DNA of 64,000 nucleotides from Methanolinea sp. (GTDB lineage: Archaea > Halobacteriota > Methanomicrobia > Methanomicrobiales > Methanospirillaceae): the NCBI GenBank assembly GCA_018262855.1, contig JADFDO010000003.1, forward strand, positions 62,001-126,000, given 5' to 3'. The stretch's first letter is position 1. Each line of letters starts with the position of its first letter. The notes below the pieces were generated by a model that saw only the letters and a program-made list of their open reading frames with translations, searched no databases and was not told the origin of the DNA. The position numbers were made by a program, and so were the translations under genes. Of the stretch, positions 18,533-27,080 are shown one piece after another.

Positions 18533-18977
18533 CTTTGTCCCATTCTCCATATTTTCTTGCATAATAGACCCTGAATCCGATGTACAGGAACACCATCCCG
18601 CAGAGGAGAATCATCTGAAGGAGGCCGAAGTAACCCAGGTTAGGTTCGTCATGGGGGACCCTTGGAAATGGTTTTGGCGGGGGAGGGATGCCAAGTGGAG
18701 TGGCAAAACCCATCACAAGGCTCCCCAGGCTGATCGCAAAGAAAAGAATCCAGAATATCTCAAGGGTTCTAGCCCCGGCCTTCTGGGTGATGAGGGCAGA
18801 TCGCTCATCATCGGTCCGATCCGAAATAGTTCGTCTGGATGCATAGATGAGAAGAACTCCAAGAATAAATGTAACCACGATGATTGCCGGATTCCTAAGA
18901 ACCACCGAGATCCAGAAGAATCCCACCTCGGCCAGACCAATAATCCCTGTCAGAAAGTAAAAGGTATTCTGCTTCAT
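18522..18977 (-). CDS. DUF2178-like membrane protein paired with HTH regulator (pair 1)
   Basis: 151 residues with four predicted membrane segments and a charged middle stretch (SDRTDDERSALITQKAG) typical of the DUF2178/DUF3796 families. A Pro-rich loop (PPPPKPFPRVP) precedes the last helix. It is first in a two-gene operon with the HTH regulator, the same order as in the pair at 24004-24666. These membrane partners have no established function; they may hold the regulator or sense membrane state. Confidence 0.7.
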   Translation of the reverse strand: MKQNTFYFLTGIIGLAEVGFFWISVVLRNPAIIVVTFILGVLLIYASRRTISDRTDDERSALITQKAGARTLEIFWILFFAISLGSLVMGFATPLGIPPPPKPFPRVPHDEPNLGYFGLLQMILLCGMVFLYIGFRVYYARKYGEWDKDEE

Positions 18978-18979
18978 TC

Positions 18980-19001
18980 AATGTACTTAATATGTTACAT
19001 T
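18980..19001 (-). promoter_or_regulatory. Inverted repeat before the DUF2178/HTH operon, candidate operator
   Basis: AATGTA and TACATT form a perfect 6-bp inverted repeat around ten bases, ending three bases before the start codon of the membrane protein gene. The site would suit autoregulation by the HTH protein. Confidence 0.4.
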
Positions 19002-19127
19002 TAGTAATTATAATTTTACCTTATGCCATCAGACCTGATACGACGAATGTATTCTCAGATGAAGGCCTATCCGGGGATTGGACGTATTCTGTTACTTTAA
19101 TAGTGTTCCATATTGACAGAGTGCCAC

Positions 19128-20321
19128 CTAAAAAACTTCAATCAACCCAGGATTATTACCTGTAAGGCTCTTCCCGCCCGAGTAGGTGACAACGTAGGTA
19201 TTCTCGATCCCAACAAGGCCAATACCGGGTATCCCTTTCTTTGGTTCAAGAGCAATGACCATTCCCTCCTGGAGAGGCTCATCGAAACCCCGTGCGATGA
19301 CCGGTATTTCATCCACAACAAGCCCCACGCCGTGGCCAAGGAAGTTGGCGCGTCGGTCTCCGAATCCCATGAAATTTTGCAGGAACCCGGGATCCAATTC
19401 TCCCATGATGGTATTATAAATATCAGAGGGCACAGCACCCGGCTTTAATAATGATGCCATCTCCTTGAGAATCGCGACGCATTGCCGGTGCATCTCAATC
19501 GCCTCTCCAGGGATACGTCTTCTAAACATGTAGTTCATGGTCTTGTCGGTCTGGTAACCTTCAACCCCGCAGGCGTTATCGATGAACACCATGTCACCCT
19601 GGTTCAGTCGTCTTGATCGGCTCCCGAGTACCGGGGCGCCCGGGCATACCCCATAGCAGCCGCCGGGTCCGTCGAAACTGGTTGGGTGAAGAGAACTCTC
19701 CCCGAATCCTATCTGGCCCACTTCTATCTCTGTATTGAAACTGCCGAACCGCACTATCCCCTGATGCCCCCGCTCCACCATTTTTGAATAAACGTATGTC
19801 CCGAACTCAGCCTCGCTCATCCCCTCCGAGAGCATCGTGGGAATATCCTCCTCAAGCACAATCCTGTGAATATTCCCTGCCTTTTCAAGAAGCGCGAGCT
19901 CATACATGCTCTTGACTGCCCTTACCCTGGCAGCCTGCAGGTCCATGGGGAGAACCTGTGTGAAGAGGAAGTGCTTCCTGAACCGTTCCATCAGTGCAAG
20001 AGGCACAACCTCAGTCTCCATATAAATATGATCGGCAACCGTGGCCGTTTCGCGGGCTGCATCCCGGTAGCTTGGCATTTTGCGAATGTCCGGAAATGCG
20101 GATTCTTTTATTGCCCTCTCGTAGCTTCGTCTCACCCAGAACACTGCATCCCTGTTATCCCGGATGAGAAGTACGCCGTCCTGGATAGTGCCTGTGAAAT
20201 AATACAGGTTAACCTTCCCGAAGAGTGCTACGATCTCCCACCCGGGATTCTCGGTGTCCATCCTGTCACAAAACCGGTCCATGCGGTCATGAAGTTCCCG
20301 GGCAGGTACCTGGCGATGCAT
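19128..20321 (-). CDS. M24-family metallopeptidase (Xaa-Pro aminopeptidase-like)
   Basis: 397 residues: an N-terminal creatinase-type domain and a pita-bread catalytic domain. The five metal ligands are visible: Asp in VFIDNACGV, Asp in YQTDKT, His in FLGHGVGL, Glu in IALEPK and Glu in VGIENTY. The family removes an N-terminal residue before proline or acts on related amide bonds. It stands alone with its own promoter and is divergent from superoxide reductase. The exact substrate is not shown. Confidence 0.88.
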   Translation of the reverse strand: MHRQVPARELHDRMDRFCDRMDTENPGWEIVALFGKVNLYYFTGTIQDGVLLIRDNRDAVFWVRRSYERAIKESAFPDIRKMPSYRDAARETATVADHIYMETEVVPLALMERFRKHFLFTQVLPMDLQAARVRAVKSMYELALLEKAGNIHRIVLEEDIPTMLSEGMSEAEFGTYVYSKMVERGHQGIVRFGSFNTEIEVGQIGFGESSLHPTSFDGPGGCYGVCPGAPVLGSRSRRLNQGDMVFIDNACGVEGYQTDKTMNYMFRRRIPGEAIEMHRQCVAILKEMASLLKPGAVPSDIYNTIMGELDPGFLQNFMGFGDRRANFLGHGVGLVVDEIPVIARGFDEPLQEGMVIALEPKKGIPGIGLVGIENTYVVTYSGGKSLTGNNPGLIEVF

Positions 20322-20626
20322 ATACCGAAAGATTGCACCTCCTATCTATTTACCTGTACCATTTTTCTACTACGGGTGCTACCCCGCAGAGAACGCGATA
20401 CTGAATGAATAATGGTTCTGCCGGGATGAGAGGGGGATGGCTTCATCATAAGGGTTTTCCATGTAGATTGTGGGTAATCAAGCCCGGATTATCACAGAGA
20501 ATGGCTGAAATGCATGAGAATCCACACCCCCTGCCTTTAAAACCGGCTTGGTCACTCCATTCCATTTCAGGAACTATTAAATCCCTCTCCTCGCAGATGT
20601 TATCTCCAGAGGTGTAAGAAAAGACC
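20322..20626. other. Intergenic region between M24 peptidase and superoxide reductase
   Basis: About 305 bases with divergent promoters. A TATA-like CTATTAAATC (about 20574-20583) fits superoxide reductase. The short open frame at 20405-20617 has no recognisable protein. Confidence 0.5.
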
Positions 20627-21007
20627 ATGCTCGAAATATTCAAGTGCGGAAATTGTAAAAAGATCGTGATGGTAGTCAGTGAAGGCGCCGGCCAGCTTGT
20701 CTGTTGCGGGATGCCCATGACACTGCAGAAGGAGAACACGGTGGATGCGAGCACAGAGAAGCACGTACCTGTCGTTGAGCAACGTGGAAACGAGCTCGTG
20801 GTAAAGGTTGGATCCGTCCCCCACCCTATGGAGGCTGCCCATTACATCCAGTGGATCGAGGTGATCTCGGGGAATTCGCTCTACGTCAAAGGCCTCAAGC
20901 CCGGGGAAAAACCTGAAGCGGTCTTTCCGGTCTCTTCAAAAGAGTTTAAGGTCAGGGCATACTGCAATCTCCACGGTTTGTGGTCAGACAAGCCCCACCA
21001 CAGGTAA
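20627..21007 (+). CDS. dfx: Superoxide reductase (desulfoferrodoxin, two-iron class)
   Basis: 126 residues. The N-terminal desulforedoxin domain has its four iron ligands C7, C10, C26 and C27. The catalytic domain has the square-pyramidal iron set H46, H66, H72, H116 and C113, with Glu44-Lys45 just before the first His as in active enzymes. It reduces superoxide to peroxide without making oxygen, a usual oxygen defence in methanogens. Monocistronic as far as visible. Confidence 0.95.
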   Translation: MLEIFKCGNCKKIVMVVSEGAGQLVCCGMPMTLQKENTVDASTEKHVPVVEQRGNELVVKVGSVPHPMEAAHYIQWIEVISGNSLYVKGLKPGEKPEAVFPVSSKEFKVRAYCNLHGLWSDKPHHR

Positions 21008-21129
21008 CCTGATCCATTCATCTCCTTTTTCAAATCCCGTAGCGTATATGGTATGATCACCGGGTCAATCTTATATTCAATGACCCCCGGTCAATTCGAA
21101 ACCTCACACGAAAGATCACCCGATCCTGC

Positions 21130-21954
21130 ATGATGTCCCCCATTGATCACCCGGAACACTGCGACCCAATTCCCCCGTTACTTGAATTTGTCAACGTCAC
21201 GGTAATCCGGGATGGAAAGACTGTCCTTGACCGGATCACCATCACAGTCCGCCATGGTGAGCATATAGCAATTCTCGGCCCCAACGGTTCGGGAAAATCC
21301 TCATTCATAAGGACGGTGAACAGGGAGTTGTACCCGGTCTCCATCAAAACTGACGGGGTGATTTTCCGCGTCCGTGGAAAAGACGTGTGGGATGTCTTTG
21401 ATCTCAGATCCTCCTTCGGCGTCGTATCTCCAGACCTTCAGTATGCCTATACAAGGCATGTGACGGGCAGGGAGGTGATCCTGTCAGGTTTTTTTTCGAG
21501 CATTGGCCTTTTCAACCACCGGGTAACGCCACAGATGGAGGAGAGAGCTGACAGTATCATCCATCTTCTCGGGATCGGGCACCTTAAGGGTAGGACTATG
21601 GATACCATGTCATCCGGAGAGGCAAGGAGGTTTCTCATCGGGCGGGCACTTGTCCACCGACCGGAATCTCTTATCCTGGATGAACCCACAAACAGCCTCG
21701 ACCTGCATGCCCTTCACACATTCCGCCGATCGCTCAGGTCTGTTGCACAATCCGGGGTCGGTATCATCATGGCAACGCACAACCTCCATGATATCATCCC
21801 GGAGATAAGCAGGGTCATACTGATGAAGGAGGGTAGATTCATTCTTGACGGGAAGAAGGAAGAGGTGTTAAGGGATGCCCATATCGGCAGTCTCTTCAAC
21901 GTCCCGGTGATGGTAAGAGAAGAAAATGGCTGGTATTATGCAACGGGGTACTAG
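21130..21954 (+). CDS. Lone ABC transporter ATPase (ModF/YlmA-like)
   Basis: 274 residues with Walker A GPNGSGKSS, a signature that reads MSSGEARRFLIGRAL (SSGE in place of SGGQ), Walker B SLILDEPTNSLD and MATHN switch His. No permease or binding protein is nearby. The sequence resembles single-domain relatives of ModF and Bacillus YlmA, whose role is unclear. The upstream 70 bases contain two similar stretches, CACCGGGTCAAT and CCCCCGGTCAAT, of unknown meaning. Confidence 0.82.
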   Translation: MMSPIDHPEHCDPIPPLLEFVNVTVIRDGKTVLDRITITVRHGEHIAILGPNGSGKSSFIRTVNRELYPVSIKTDGVIFRVRGKDVWDVFDLRSSFGVVSPDLQYAYTRHVTGREVILSGFFSSIGLFNHRVTPQMEERADSIIHLLGIGHLKGRTMDTMSSGEARRFLIGRALVHRPESLILDEPTNSLDLHALHTFRRSLRSVAQSGVGIIMATHNLHDIIPEISRVILMKEGRFILDGKKEEVLRDAHIGSLFNVPVMVREENGWYYATGY

Positions 21955-21966
21955 GGCCCCGGAGGA

Positions 21967-22224
21967 TCACACAACCTCGCGGACCCTCCCAACACTTCCG
22001 TCCTCAAGTCGCACCTTGATGCCATGGGGATGGAAGGGTGACCGTGTAAGGATCTCCTGAACCCTGCCTTCAGTCATCGCACCCGTGCCCTGATCCTTCT
22101 TCTGAACAATTTTCACCCTCGCTCCCGGGAAGATTCCAACCCGCTGTCGGCCGTCCGGCAACACTTTTCCAAGATGAGCTGGCTGATATGCTGGTATTTT
22201 TTTCAATGGCATCCTCCGATGCAT
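21967..22224 (-). CDS. YwbE-like small protein (DUF2196)
   Basis: 85 residues from the ATG at 22224. VKIVQKKDQGTGAMTEGRV and LTRSPFHPHGIKVRLEDG are the conserved blocks of the YwbE family, small SH3-like basic proteins of unknown role. The frame also allows a GTG at 22254 with a GAGGG before it, but that codon lies only 16 bases from the centre of the TATA box at 22266-22273 and would be upstream of the transcript start; the ATG at 22224 has AGGAAAT in front and is preferred. Confidence 0.82.
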   Translation of the reverse strand: MHRRMPLKKIPAYQPAHLGKVLPDGRQRVGIFPGARVKIVQKKDQGTGAMTEGRVQEILTRSPFHPHGIKVRLEDGSVGRVREVV

Positions 22225-22265
22225 GGTAAGATTTCCTGCAGTATCATGAACCACAGTTCCCTCTG

Positions 22266-22273
22266 CTTTTATA
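22266..22273 (-). promoter_or_regulatory. TATA box of the YwbE-like gene
   Basis: TATAAAAG on the minus strand. Transcription would begin about 25 bases downstream near 22245, which rules out the more distal GTG start. Confidence 0.55.
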
Positions 22274-22364
22274 CGTCATTGATTAAAAACCACCGGGTCA
22301 GGCATCTCCACCTGCTGGTTTTTTATCCATCCTGGAAGATTCACTGGTAGGACGTGATCGGATA

Positions 22365-23465
22365 ATGTGCAGATTCATGGTAATCCCTGTTCTTTTCATT
22401 CTTGTACTTCTCATGGCCGGTATCTCCGATGGAGAAATGACCATGCAGGCTAGTGCCGGAGAATCTCCCAGTGTGTACACCTCAGGCTCTATCTACATTT
22501 CATCAACCCCCGCGGGTGCATCGGCAACCCTCGACGGGGGAAATGCCCAGTTGTTCACACCCGGGACATTCAGGGGGGTCGAACCGGGAACCCACCGTGT
22601 GTTGATAGCTCTCCAGGGGTTCCAGCCGTATACTACAACTGTGAAGGTTACCGCGGGAACCACCCAGAACGTTCTGGTCACCCTTCTTCCGGTCACAAAC
22701 CCCGGCGGCCTCTCTGTCACCTCCACTCCACGGGGTGCCGGACTCTATGTTGATGATCTCTATAAGGGAAAGACAAACCAGGTTGTGGGAAACCTCGCAC
22801 CAGGGCCCCACAGGGTTGTGGTATCGGAGGCGGGGTATGAAACCTGGTCCGATACGGTGACGGTAAGATCCGGCGAGATCAGCCCTGTGAGTGCAACACT
22901 CGTAGCAGAGATCAATCCAGGCAACGGTGATCTCCAGGTGTCGTCCAATCCTTTGGGGGCTGCAGTGTACATTGACGGAAATTACCAGGGGGCCACTCCT
23001 CCCGATGATCTCCTCGATATTCAAGATCTCCCTCCGGGAACCTATGCATTGACAGTAAAGAAGCCCGGATACCTGGATTATTCCACATCTGTTTCGATCC
23101 AGGCAGGGCAGAGGGAGCAGATTGTCGCATCACTCCAGCCGGGTGCACAGGCCAGGGCGAGCGTCGAGATCACATCAACGCCTGCAGGTGCTGATGTATT
23201 CGTAAATTCTATCTACATGGGTATCACCCCCCTCACTTTTCATGATGTTCAGGAGGGAACATACACGGTCGAGATCAGGATGGCAGGGTATACCCCGTTC
23301 TCATCATCAGGTCAGGTAATCCCCGGGCAGACTGTCCATGTGATTGCAGCACTCTCACCAGTTCCGGCTCCCACACCCACCACCAGGGCACCGTCAGGGA
23401 TATTTGCGGTGGTTATAGCGCTCATGGTGGCAGGGATTGCCGTAATCCTTACATCACGCCGCTAG
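22365..23465 (+). CDS. PEGA-domain surface protein with four repeats
   Basis: 366 residues: signal peptide (about 1-24), four PEGA repeats of about 75 residues beginning at SGSIYISSTPAG, GGLSVTSTPRG, GDLQVSSNPLG and ASVEITSTPAG, a Pro/Thr-rich linker and a C-terminal helix ending in SRR. PEGA domains are small beta-sandwiches found in archaeal envelope proteins. The tail (linker, PSG, hydrophobic helix, basic end) resembles archaeal sorting or anchor signals without matching a canonical PGF motif. It stands alone; its binding partner is unknown. Confidence 0.85.
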   Translation: MCRFMVIPVLFILVLLMAGISDGEMTMQASAGESPSVYTSGSIYISSTPAGASATLDGGNAQLFTPGTFRGVEPGTHRVLIALQGFQPYTTTVKVTAGTTQNVLVTLLPVTNPGGLSVTSTPRGAGLYVDDLYKGKTNQVVGNLAPGPHRVVVSEAGYETWSDTVTVRSGEISPVSATLVAEINPGNGDLQVSSNPLGAAVYIDGNYQGATPPDDLLDIQDLPPGTYALTVKKPGYLDYSTSVSIQAGQREQIVASLQPGAQARASVEITSTPAGADVFVNSIYMGITPLTFHDVQEGTYTVEIRMAGYTPFSSSGQVIPGQTVHVIAALSPVPAPTPTTRAPSGIFAVVIALMVAGIAVILTSRR

Positions 23466-23518
23466 AAGGTGACCCCAAAAAATCCCCTTTTTCCGGTTCC
23501 AGTTCAACGTTTGGCAGG

Positions 23519-23896
23519 TCAAATAATCCCTTCTTCCCGATCCCCGGTTTTTCCAAGCGCCTCCCTGAGTGCTGCGATCTCCCACTCATCTGAATCGATC
23601 GCATAGAGTGATGTCCCGTAGCAGGGTTTTCTGAAAGGAATCAGGACTCTTCTTTTCTCTTCATCGATCCCGACCAGCATCGGCTTTTCGAGAAGGATTG
23701 TGACATCGCGGAAGACATACCCCGGGGATATGGGATAATACTCCCTGCATATCTTTTTTACCCGGTTGTCTGCGCGCCTGGGGGTGACATTCCTGAGGAT
23801 CTCCTCCGACCATAGCCTGTTGAAACAGGGTTCCAGTGGCATCATGCGTGAATTGGCACAGGGACTGAATAATGGTTCGGATATGCCTGCAATCAT
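23519..23896 (-). CDS. Hypothetical protein, possibly DUF1894-like
   Basis: About 125 residues. The core EEILRNVTPRRADNRVK, YYPISPGYVFRD and VLIPFRKPCYGTSLYAID resembles small methanogen-specific proteins grouped under DUF1894, but this is from memory of the family and not checked. The frame opens with a TTG at 23905; the ATG at 23896 or the one at 23845 (MMPLEPC) are better starts, the latter giving a length nearer to what I expect of the family. It is divergent from the membrane/HTH pair at 24004. Function unknown. Confidence 0.5.
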   Translation of the reverse strand: MIAGISEPLFSPCANSRMMPLEPCFNRLWSEEILRNVTPRRADNRVKKICREYYPISPGYVFRDVTILLEKPMLVGIDEEKRRVLIPFRKPCYGTSLYAIDSDEWEIAALREALGKTGDREEGII

Positions 23897-23954
23897 CCTT
23901 TCCAAATTCGCTGCAGAAACACTACGGTGATGAGTTACCTATAAATAACATTAT

Positions 23955-23985
23955 GTTAGAAATATCTCATATAAGTTAGAAATAT
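23955..23985 (+). promoter_or_regulatory. Direct repeats in the divergent promoter region, candidate operator
   Basis: GTTAGAAATAT occurs twice (23955-23965 and 23975-23985) exactly 20 bases apart, about two helical turns, just before the membrane-protein/HTH operon. This is a good candidate binding site for the HTH protein at 24445. Confidence 0.5.
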
Positions 23986-24003
23986 ATAACAAATTGTGAA
24001 GAG

Positions 24004-24426
24004 ATGACGCAGCAAAATCCATCAATATTCAAGTCACGTTCGTGGATCAGAGTCATGTTTGTGCTGGGCATTCTTCTGACCGGAATCGGTCTGGCAGAGA
24101 TGATCCTGACAGAGGACATCACATCGCCTCAGCTTGCTTCCTCATTCGTGAGTATGGGGGTTGTCCTGACTATCCTTTCGGGACTGCGCCTCTGGAAAGG
24201 GGAGAATAACTACATGCAGGATGAAAGAACAAAAAAGATCGGGGCATACGGGCTCTCCTACTCGTGGTTCCTCACGTTCCTTGTCCTGTTCGTAATATTC
24301 TGGGCGGATTTTTTGCACCTGTGGTCGCCGGATGTCGGGACCCTCTCGGTGCTTCTCATCCTTCTCATGGGAATCTCGGCCAAAGGATTCCAGATGTACC
24401 TCTTCAGGAAGGGTGACGTGGATTGA
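24004..24426 (+). CDS. DUF2178-like membrane protein paired with HTH regulator (pair 2)
   Basis: 140 residues with four membrane segments and the charged YMQDERTKKIGAYGL segment between helices 2 and 3 that marks the DUF2178/DUF3796 type. It is the first gene of an operon with an HTH regulator 18 bases downstream. It is a distant counterpart of the protein at 18522-18977, with the same four-helix plan and same gene order. Role unknown; sensing or anchoring for the regulator is a guess. Confidence 0.72.
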   Translation: MTQQNPSIFKSRSWIRVMFVLGILLTGIGLAEMILTEDITSPQLASSFVSMGVVLTILSGLRLWKGENNYMQDERTKKIGAYGLSYSWFLTFLVLFVIFWADFLHLWSPDVGTLSVLLILLMGISAKGFQMYLFRKGDVD

Positions 24427-24444
24427 TCCAGGGGAGTGTGTATC

Positions 24445-24666
24445 ATGCAGACCAGGATAAAGGAGTTTCGGGCAAGGAGAAATATGACTCAGGCAGACCT
24501 TGCAAATATCGTGGGAGTACGGAGAGAGACTATCGTATTTCTCGAATCCGGAAGGTACAACCCCTCTCTCAAATTGGCGCACGAAGTCGCAAAAGCACTT
24601 GGAACCACCATCGACGCACTGTTCATCTTTGGTGACGAGGGTGATTACACGGTGATGGAAGAATAA
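24445..24666 (+). CDS. XRE-family HTH transcriptional regulator
   Basis: 73 residues: [38 protein letters not shown] and [14 protein letters not shown] give a complete short lambda-repressor-like domain. The ATG at 24445 is preceded by GGGGAG at 24431-24436, so a GTG that opens the frame at 24436 is not the start. It is co-transcribed with the membrane protein before it and may bind the direct repeats at 23955-23985. Confidence 0.88.
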   Translation: MQTRIKEFRARRNMTQADLANIVGVRRETIVFLESGRYNPSLKLAHEVAKALGTTIDALFIFGDEGDYTVMEE

Positions 24667-24732
24667 CCAGGTCCACACCTCACAGGTCTACCAGGATGCT
24701 ACGATTCTGTGGGATCGAATGCTCTTTGGGTC

Positions 24733-26442
24733 TTATACCAGGAATCGCCAAGCGTCACGAGGGATATGGATCTCAAACCTTGCACCCTCCCCCAATTTTC
24801 CGGTCTCGGTTATGGTAATGCCGGTCAGCGAGAGGATATCACGGGATATCGCCAGACCGAGCCCGGTATGCTTCCCATACCCGTGCAGGAAGATGGTTTC
24901 CTTCTCCTCGTCACTGATTCCAACACCATCATCCTCGAATACCAGGAGAAGCTCCCCACCCTGCCCTTCTTCTGTCCATATCCGGACTGATGTGAGATTC
25001 TCTCCATGCCTGAGAGAATTGTCAAGCAGGTTCGAGAGTACCTTGAACACGAGTGGGTCGGAAAATATTTCCACGTGAGATATATGCGTGATGATACCTA
25101 TCCCTTCATGAGGAATATCATCGACAGCCCTGTTCACTATCAATTCGAGTAGCTGCCATATCGGCTGGTTCGACCCGATATCCTGATATTCGCGGGTAAA
25201 CCTGAGCTGACGGCTAATCTTTTCGACGATCTGGATACAGGAGTTCAGGTACGAATCAGCCGCGGGATCGTTTTTGCACTGCTGGATCAGTTCAAGGTAT
25301 GCCGAGAGAGCGGTAACGAGGTTGCTGATATCATGCCGTGTCAGCTCCGTCAGGAGTGATATTTTCTGGTTGGCAACCCGGAGAGCTTTCTCGGAAAGTT
25401 TCCTTGAGGTAATATCCCGAAGAATAAACACGATGCCTGCAGGATTACCCCCGGGGTCCCTAACCAGGGCTCCTGCAATACTCACCGTCATCGGAGGATC
25501 GCACCCGAGCACCGCTTCGACATCGGTGACTCTACTACCGCCAAGGATCCGTTCCCTGATATCCTGATATTCCTGACGAGGAAAAAAGGAGACGAGTTCC
25601 CTGCCCTTAAGTGATCCTTCTTCTGCCCCGAATATCCCTGATGCAGCGGAATTGGCCGTGATAATCTTGCCTGCCATGTCGACCAACAGCATGCCATCGG
25701 GGATGGTCCGGATAATATCAGGCACTGCAGTCTCAGGGCTTAGAACAAACAGTCCATACTTGAGAATTGCATGGGTGATGATCAGGGAAAAGATCACGAC
25801 GCCGATAAAGATCAGGTTGGGAGTATAGATACCTGCTGCAGGAAGAATCACGCCCGACAACGTTCCAAAGATGATGATGATAACAAGCCCTATGCTGACA
25901 AGCCGGCTCTGGTGGCGCAGATTCCCTGTGGGGGCTGTACGCCATGAAGAGAACGCCAGGAACGAGACCCACGCAATCAAAAGGAACGAATACGCCACTT
26001 CCACATAGTACACGATGCTCCCGGAGGCCGGTATGTATACCCAGCCGGGACCTTCCACGTATACCACCGTAAAGATTGTTTTTGTCAGGATCCCGAATAA
26101 TGAAAGGATCGTTGCAGGGATGTAGATGAGCGCAACAAGGAGGGCGGATCTCTTCTGTCCTGAAAGGGGGTGCCCTGTAAAGGTGAAAATAAAATGGGCT
26201 GCGAATGCAACGACAAAAGGCCATAGCGAACTGAATTTGAGCCAGATCCACATGCCCTCGTACGTGCCTGTATGCCAGATGAGAAACTCCCCGAGAGCCC
26301 AGTAGGTTCCGGCAAACATCACTGCGATGAACTGCCGGTTGATTGGCGAACGGGGATTTTTCGCGAAGACAAATACTCCAAGGCTGAGAGTGATGAACGA
26401 GGTCAAAAGGCAGAAGAATACGAGGAGTGTAAAGATCAACAT
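24733..26442 (-). CDS. Membrane histidine kinase (7TM-PAS-HK)
   Basis: 569 residues: seven N-terminal helices of the histidine-kinase 7TM sensor type (to about residue 232), a PAS domain (about 240-345, ending in GIVFILRDITSRK), a dimerisation helix with phospho-acceptor H370 in LTRHDISNL, and an ATPase domain with NLLDNSLRHG, DDGVGIS and TGLGLAIS. All catalytic boxes are intact. No response regulator is adjacent, common in methanogens where kinases are orphans. The input signal is unknown. Confidence 0.88.
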   Translation of the reverse strand: MLIFTLLVFFCLLTSFITLSLGVFVFAKNPRSPINRQFIAVMFAGTYWALGEFLIWHTGTYEGMWIWLKFSSLWPFVVAFAAHFIFTFTGHPLSGQKRSALLVALIYIPATILSLFGILTKTIFTVVYVEGPGWVYIPASGSIVYYVEVAYSFLLIAWVSFLAFSSWRTAPTGNLRHQSRLVSIGLVIIIIFGTLSGVILPAAGIYTPNLIFIGVVIFSLIITHAILKYGLFVLSPETAVPDIIRTIPDGMLLVDMAGKIITANSAASGIFGAEEGSLKGRELVSFFPRQEYQDIRERILGGSRVTDVEAVLGCDPPMTVSIAGALVRDPGGNPAGIVFILRDITSRKLSEKALRVANQKISLLTELTRHDISNLVTALSAYLELIQQCKNDPAADSYLNSCIQIVEKISRQLRFTREYQDIGSNQPIWQLLELIVNRAVDDIPHEGIGIITHISHVEIFSDPLVFKVLSNLLDNSLRHGENLTSVRIWTEEGQGGELLLVFEDDGVGISDEEKETIFLHGYGKHTGLGLAISRDILSLTGITITETGKLGEGARFEIHIPRDAWRFLV

Positions 26443-26596
26443 GTGAATCCTGACGGGAGGGGCTTGGTGGAGGGGTGCCGGTCAAATGTGAATTCCGGCT
26501 AAATCCTGTCTTTCACCTGCAGATGACTCTGTTGCACAAGGAGAAAACCATTATGCATGCCATTGTGTTCAGAACGAATCCTGCTCCAATTTTTTT

Positions 26597-26602
26597 AAAA
26601 AA
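26597..26602 (-). terminator. T-tract after the ferredoxin gene
   Basis: Six A on the plus strand (TTTTTT on the minus strand), six bases past the ferredoxin stop. The adjoining seven T of the plus strand make the whole 26590-26602 a near palindrome. Confidence 0.35.
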
Positions 26603-26607
26603 GGTAA

Positions 26608-26808
26608 TTACGAGACCCGCATGATCCACCTGGGTGTGATCGCCTGTGTAGGACAGAACTCCCGGCACTTGAAACATCCTACACAGAGGTTCTGGCGATC
26701 TGCCTCTGTCTTATGCGTGCGGTGATTCATATGAAAGACTCCCATAGAGCACATATCCACGCATATCCCGCAACCATTGCAGAAAATACGATCGACATAT
26801 ACCTCCAT
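26608..26808 (-). CDS. Two-cluster [4Fe-4S] ferredoxin-like protein
   Basis: 66 residues from the ATG at 26808. Two cysteine sets, CNGCGICVDMC (followed by Ser, not the usual Pro) and CVGCFKCREFCP, each fit a [4Fe-4S] cluster, with an unusual 24-residue His/Thr/Lys-rich spacer between them. The frame is open for 39 more codons upstream but those show no conserved pattern. No clear Shine-Dalgarno precedes the ATG. Likely an electron carrier of unknown partner. Confidence 0.78.
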   Translation of the reverse strand: MEVYVDRIFCNGCGICVDMCSMGVFHMNHRTHKTEADRQNLCVGCFKCREFCPTQAITPRWIMRVS

Positions 26809-27032
26809 CAGGAGTGTCGGGGAGGAACTTATTTCCAAGAATTTCGCCTTATTTACCTTCAGTGACAGGAAGGGGAAATAAGTATTGGTAGCCGACCAGG
26901 GGGCCTTCCATGGAAAGAGGGTCATCTCCCGATATCAACCGCTATGACCCCGGTCCAGGAGAGACTGCGACCGTGGCCCGGAAGGCTGCTGACCCAATCA
27001 GGTCATCTCATACTGATTCTCAGGTGCCGGGC

Positions 27033-27041
27033 TTTTAAAAG
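27033..27041 (+). promoter_or_regulatory. TATA box of the secreted-protein gene
   Basis: TTTTAAAAG, about 44 bases before the ATG at 27081, predicts a leader of roughly 20 bases. Confidence 0.4.
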
Positions 27042-27080
27042 ACCGGAGGGTGTTTTTTATCTCCATGCACACACTTTTTT

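Noticed and set aside
21055-21130. Repeated CCGGGTCAAT-like stretches upstream of the lone ABC ATPase as an operator
   Set aside because: The copies are short, unequally spaced and differ in sequence, so they are mentioned with the gene but not called as a site.
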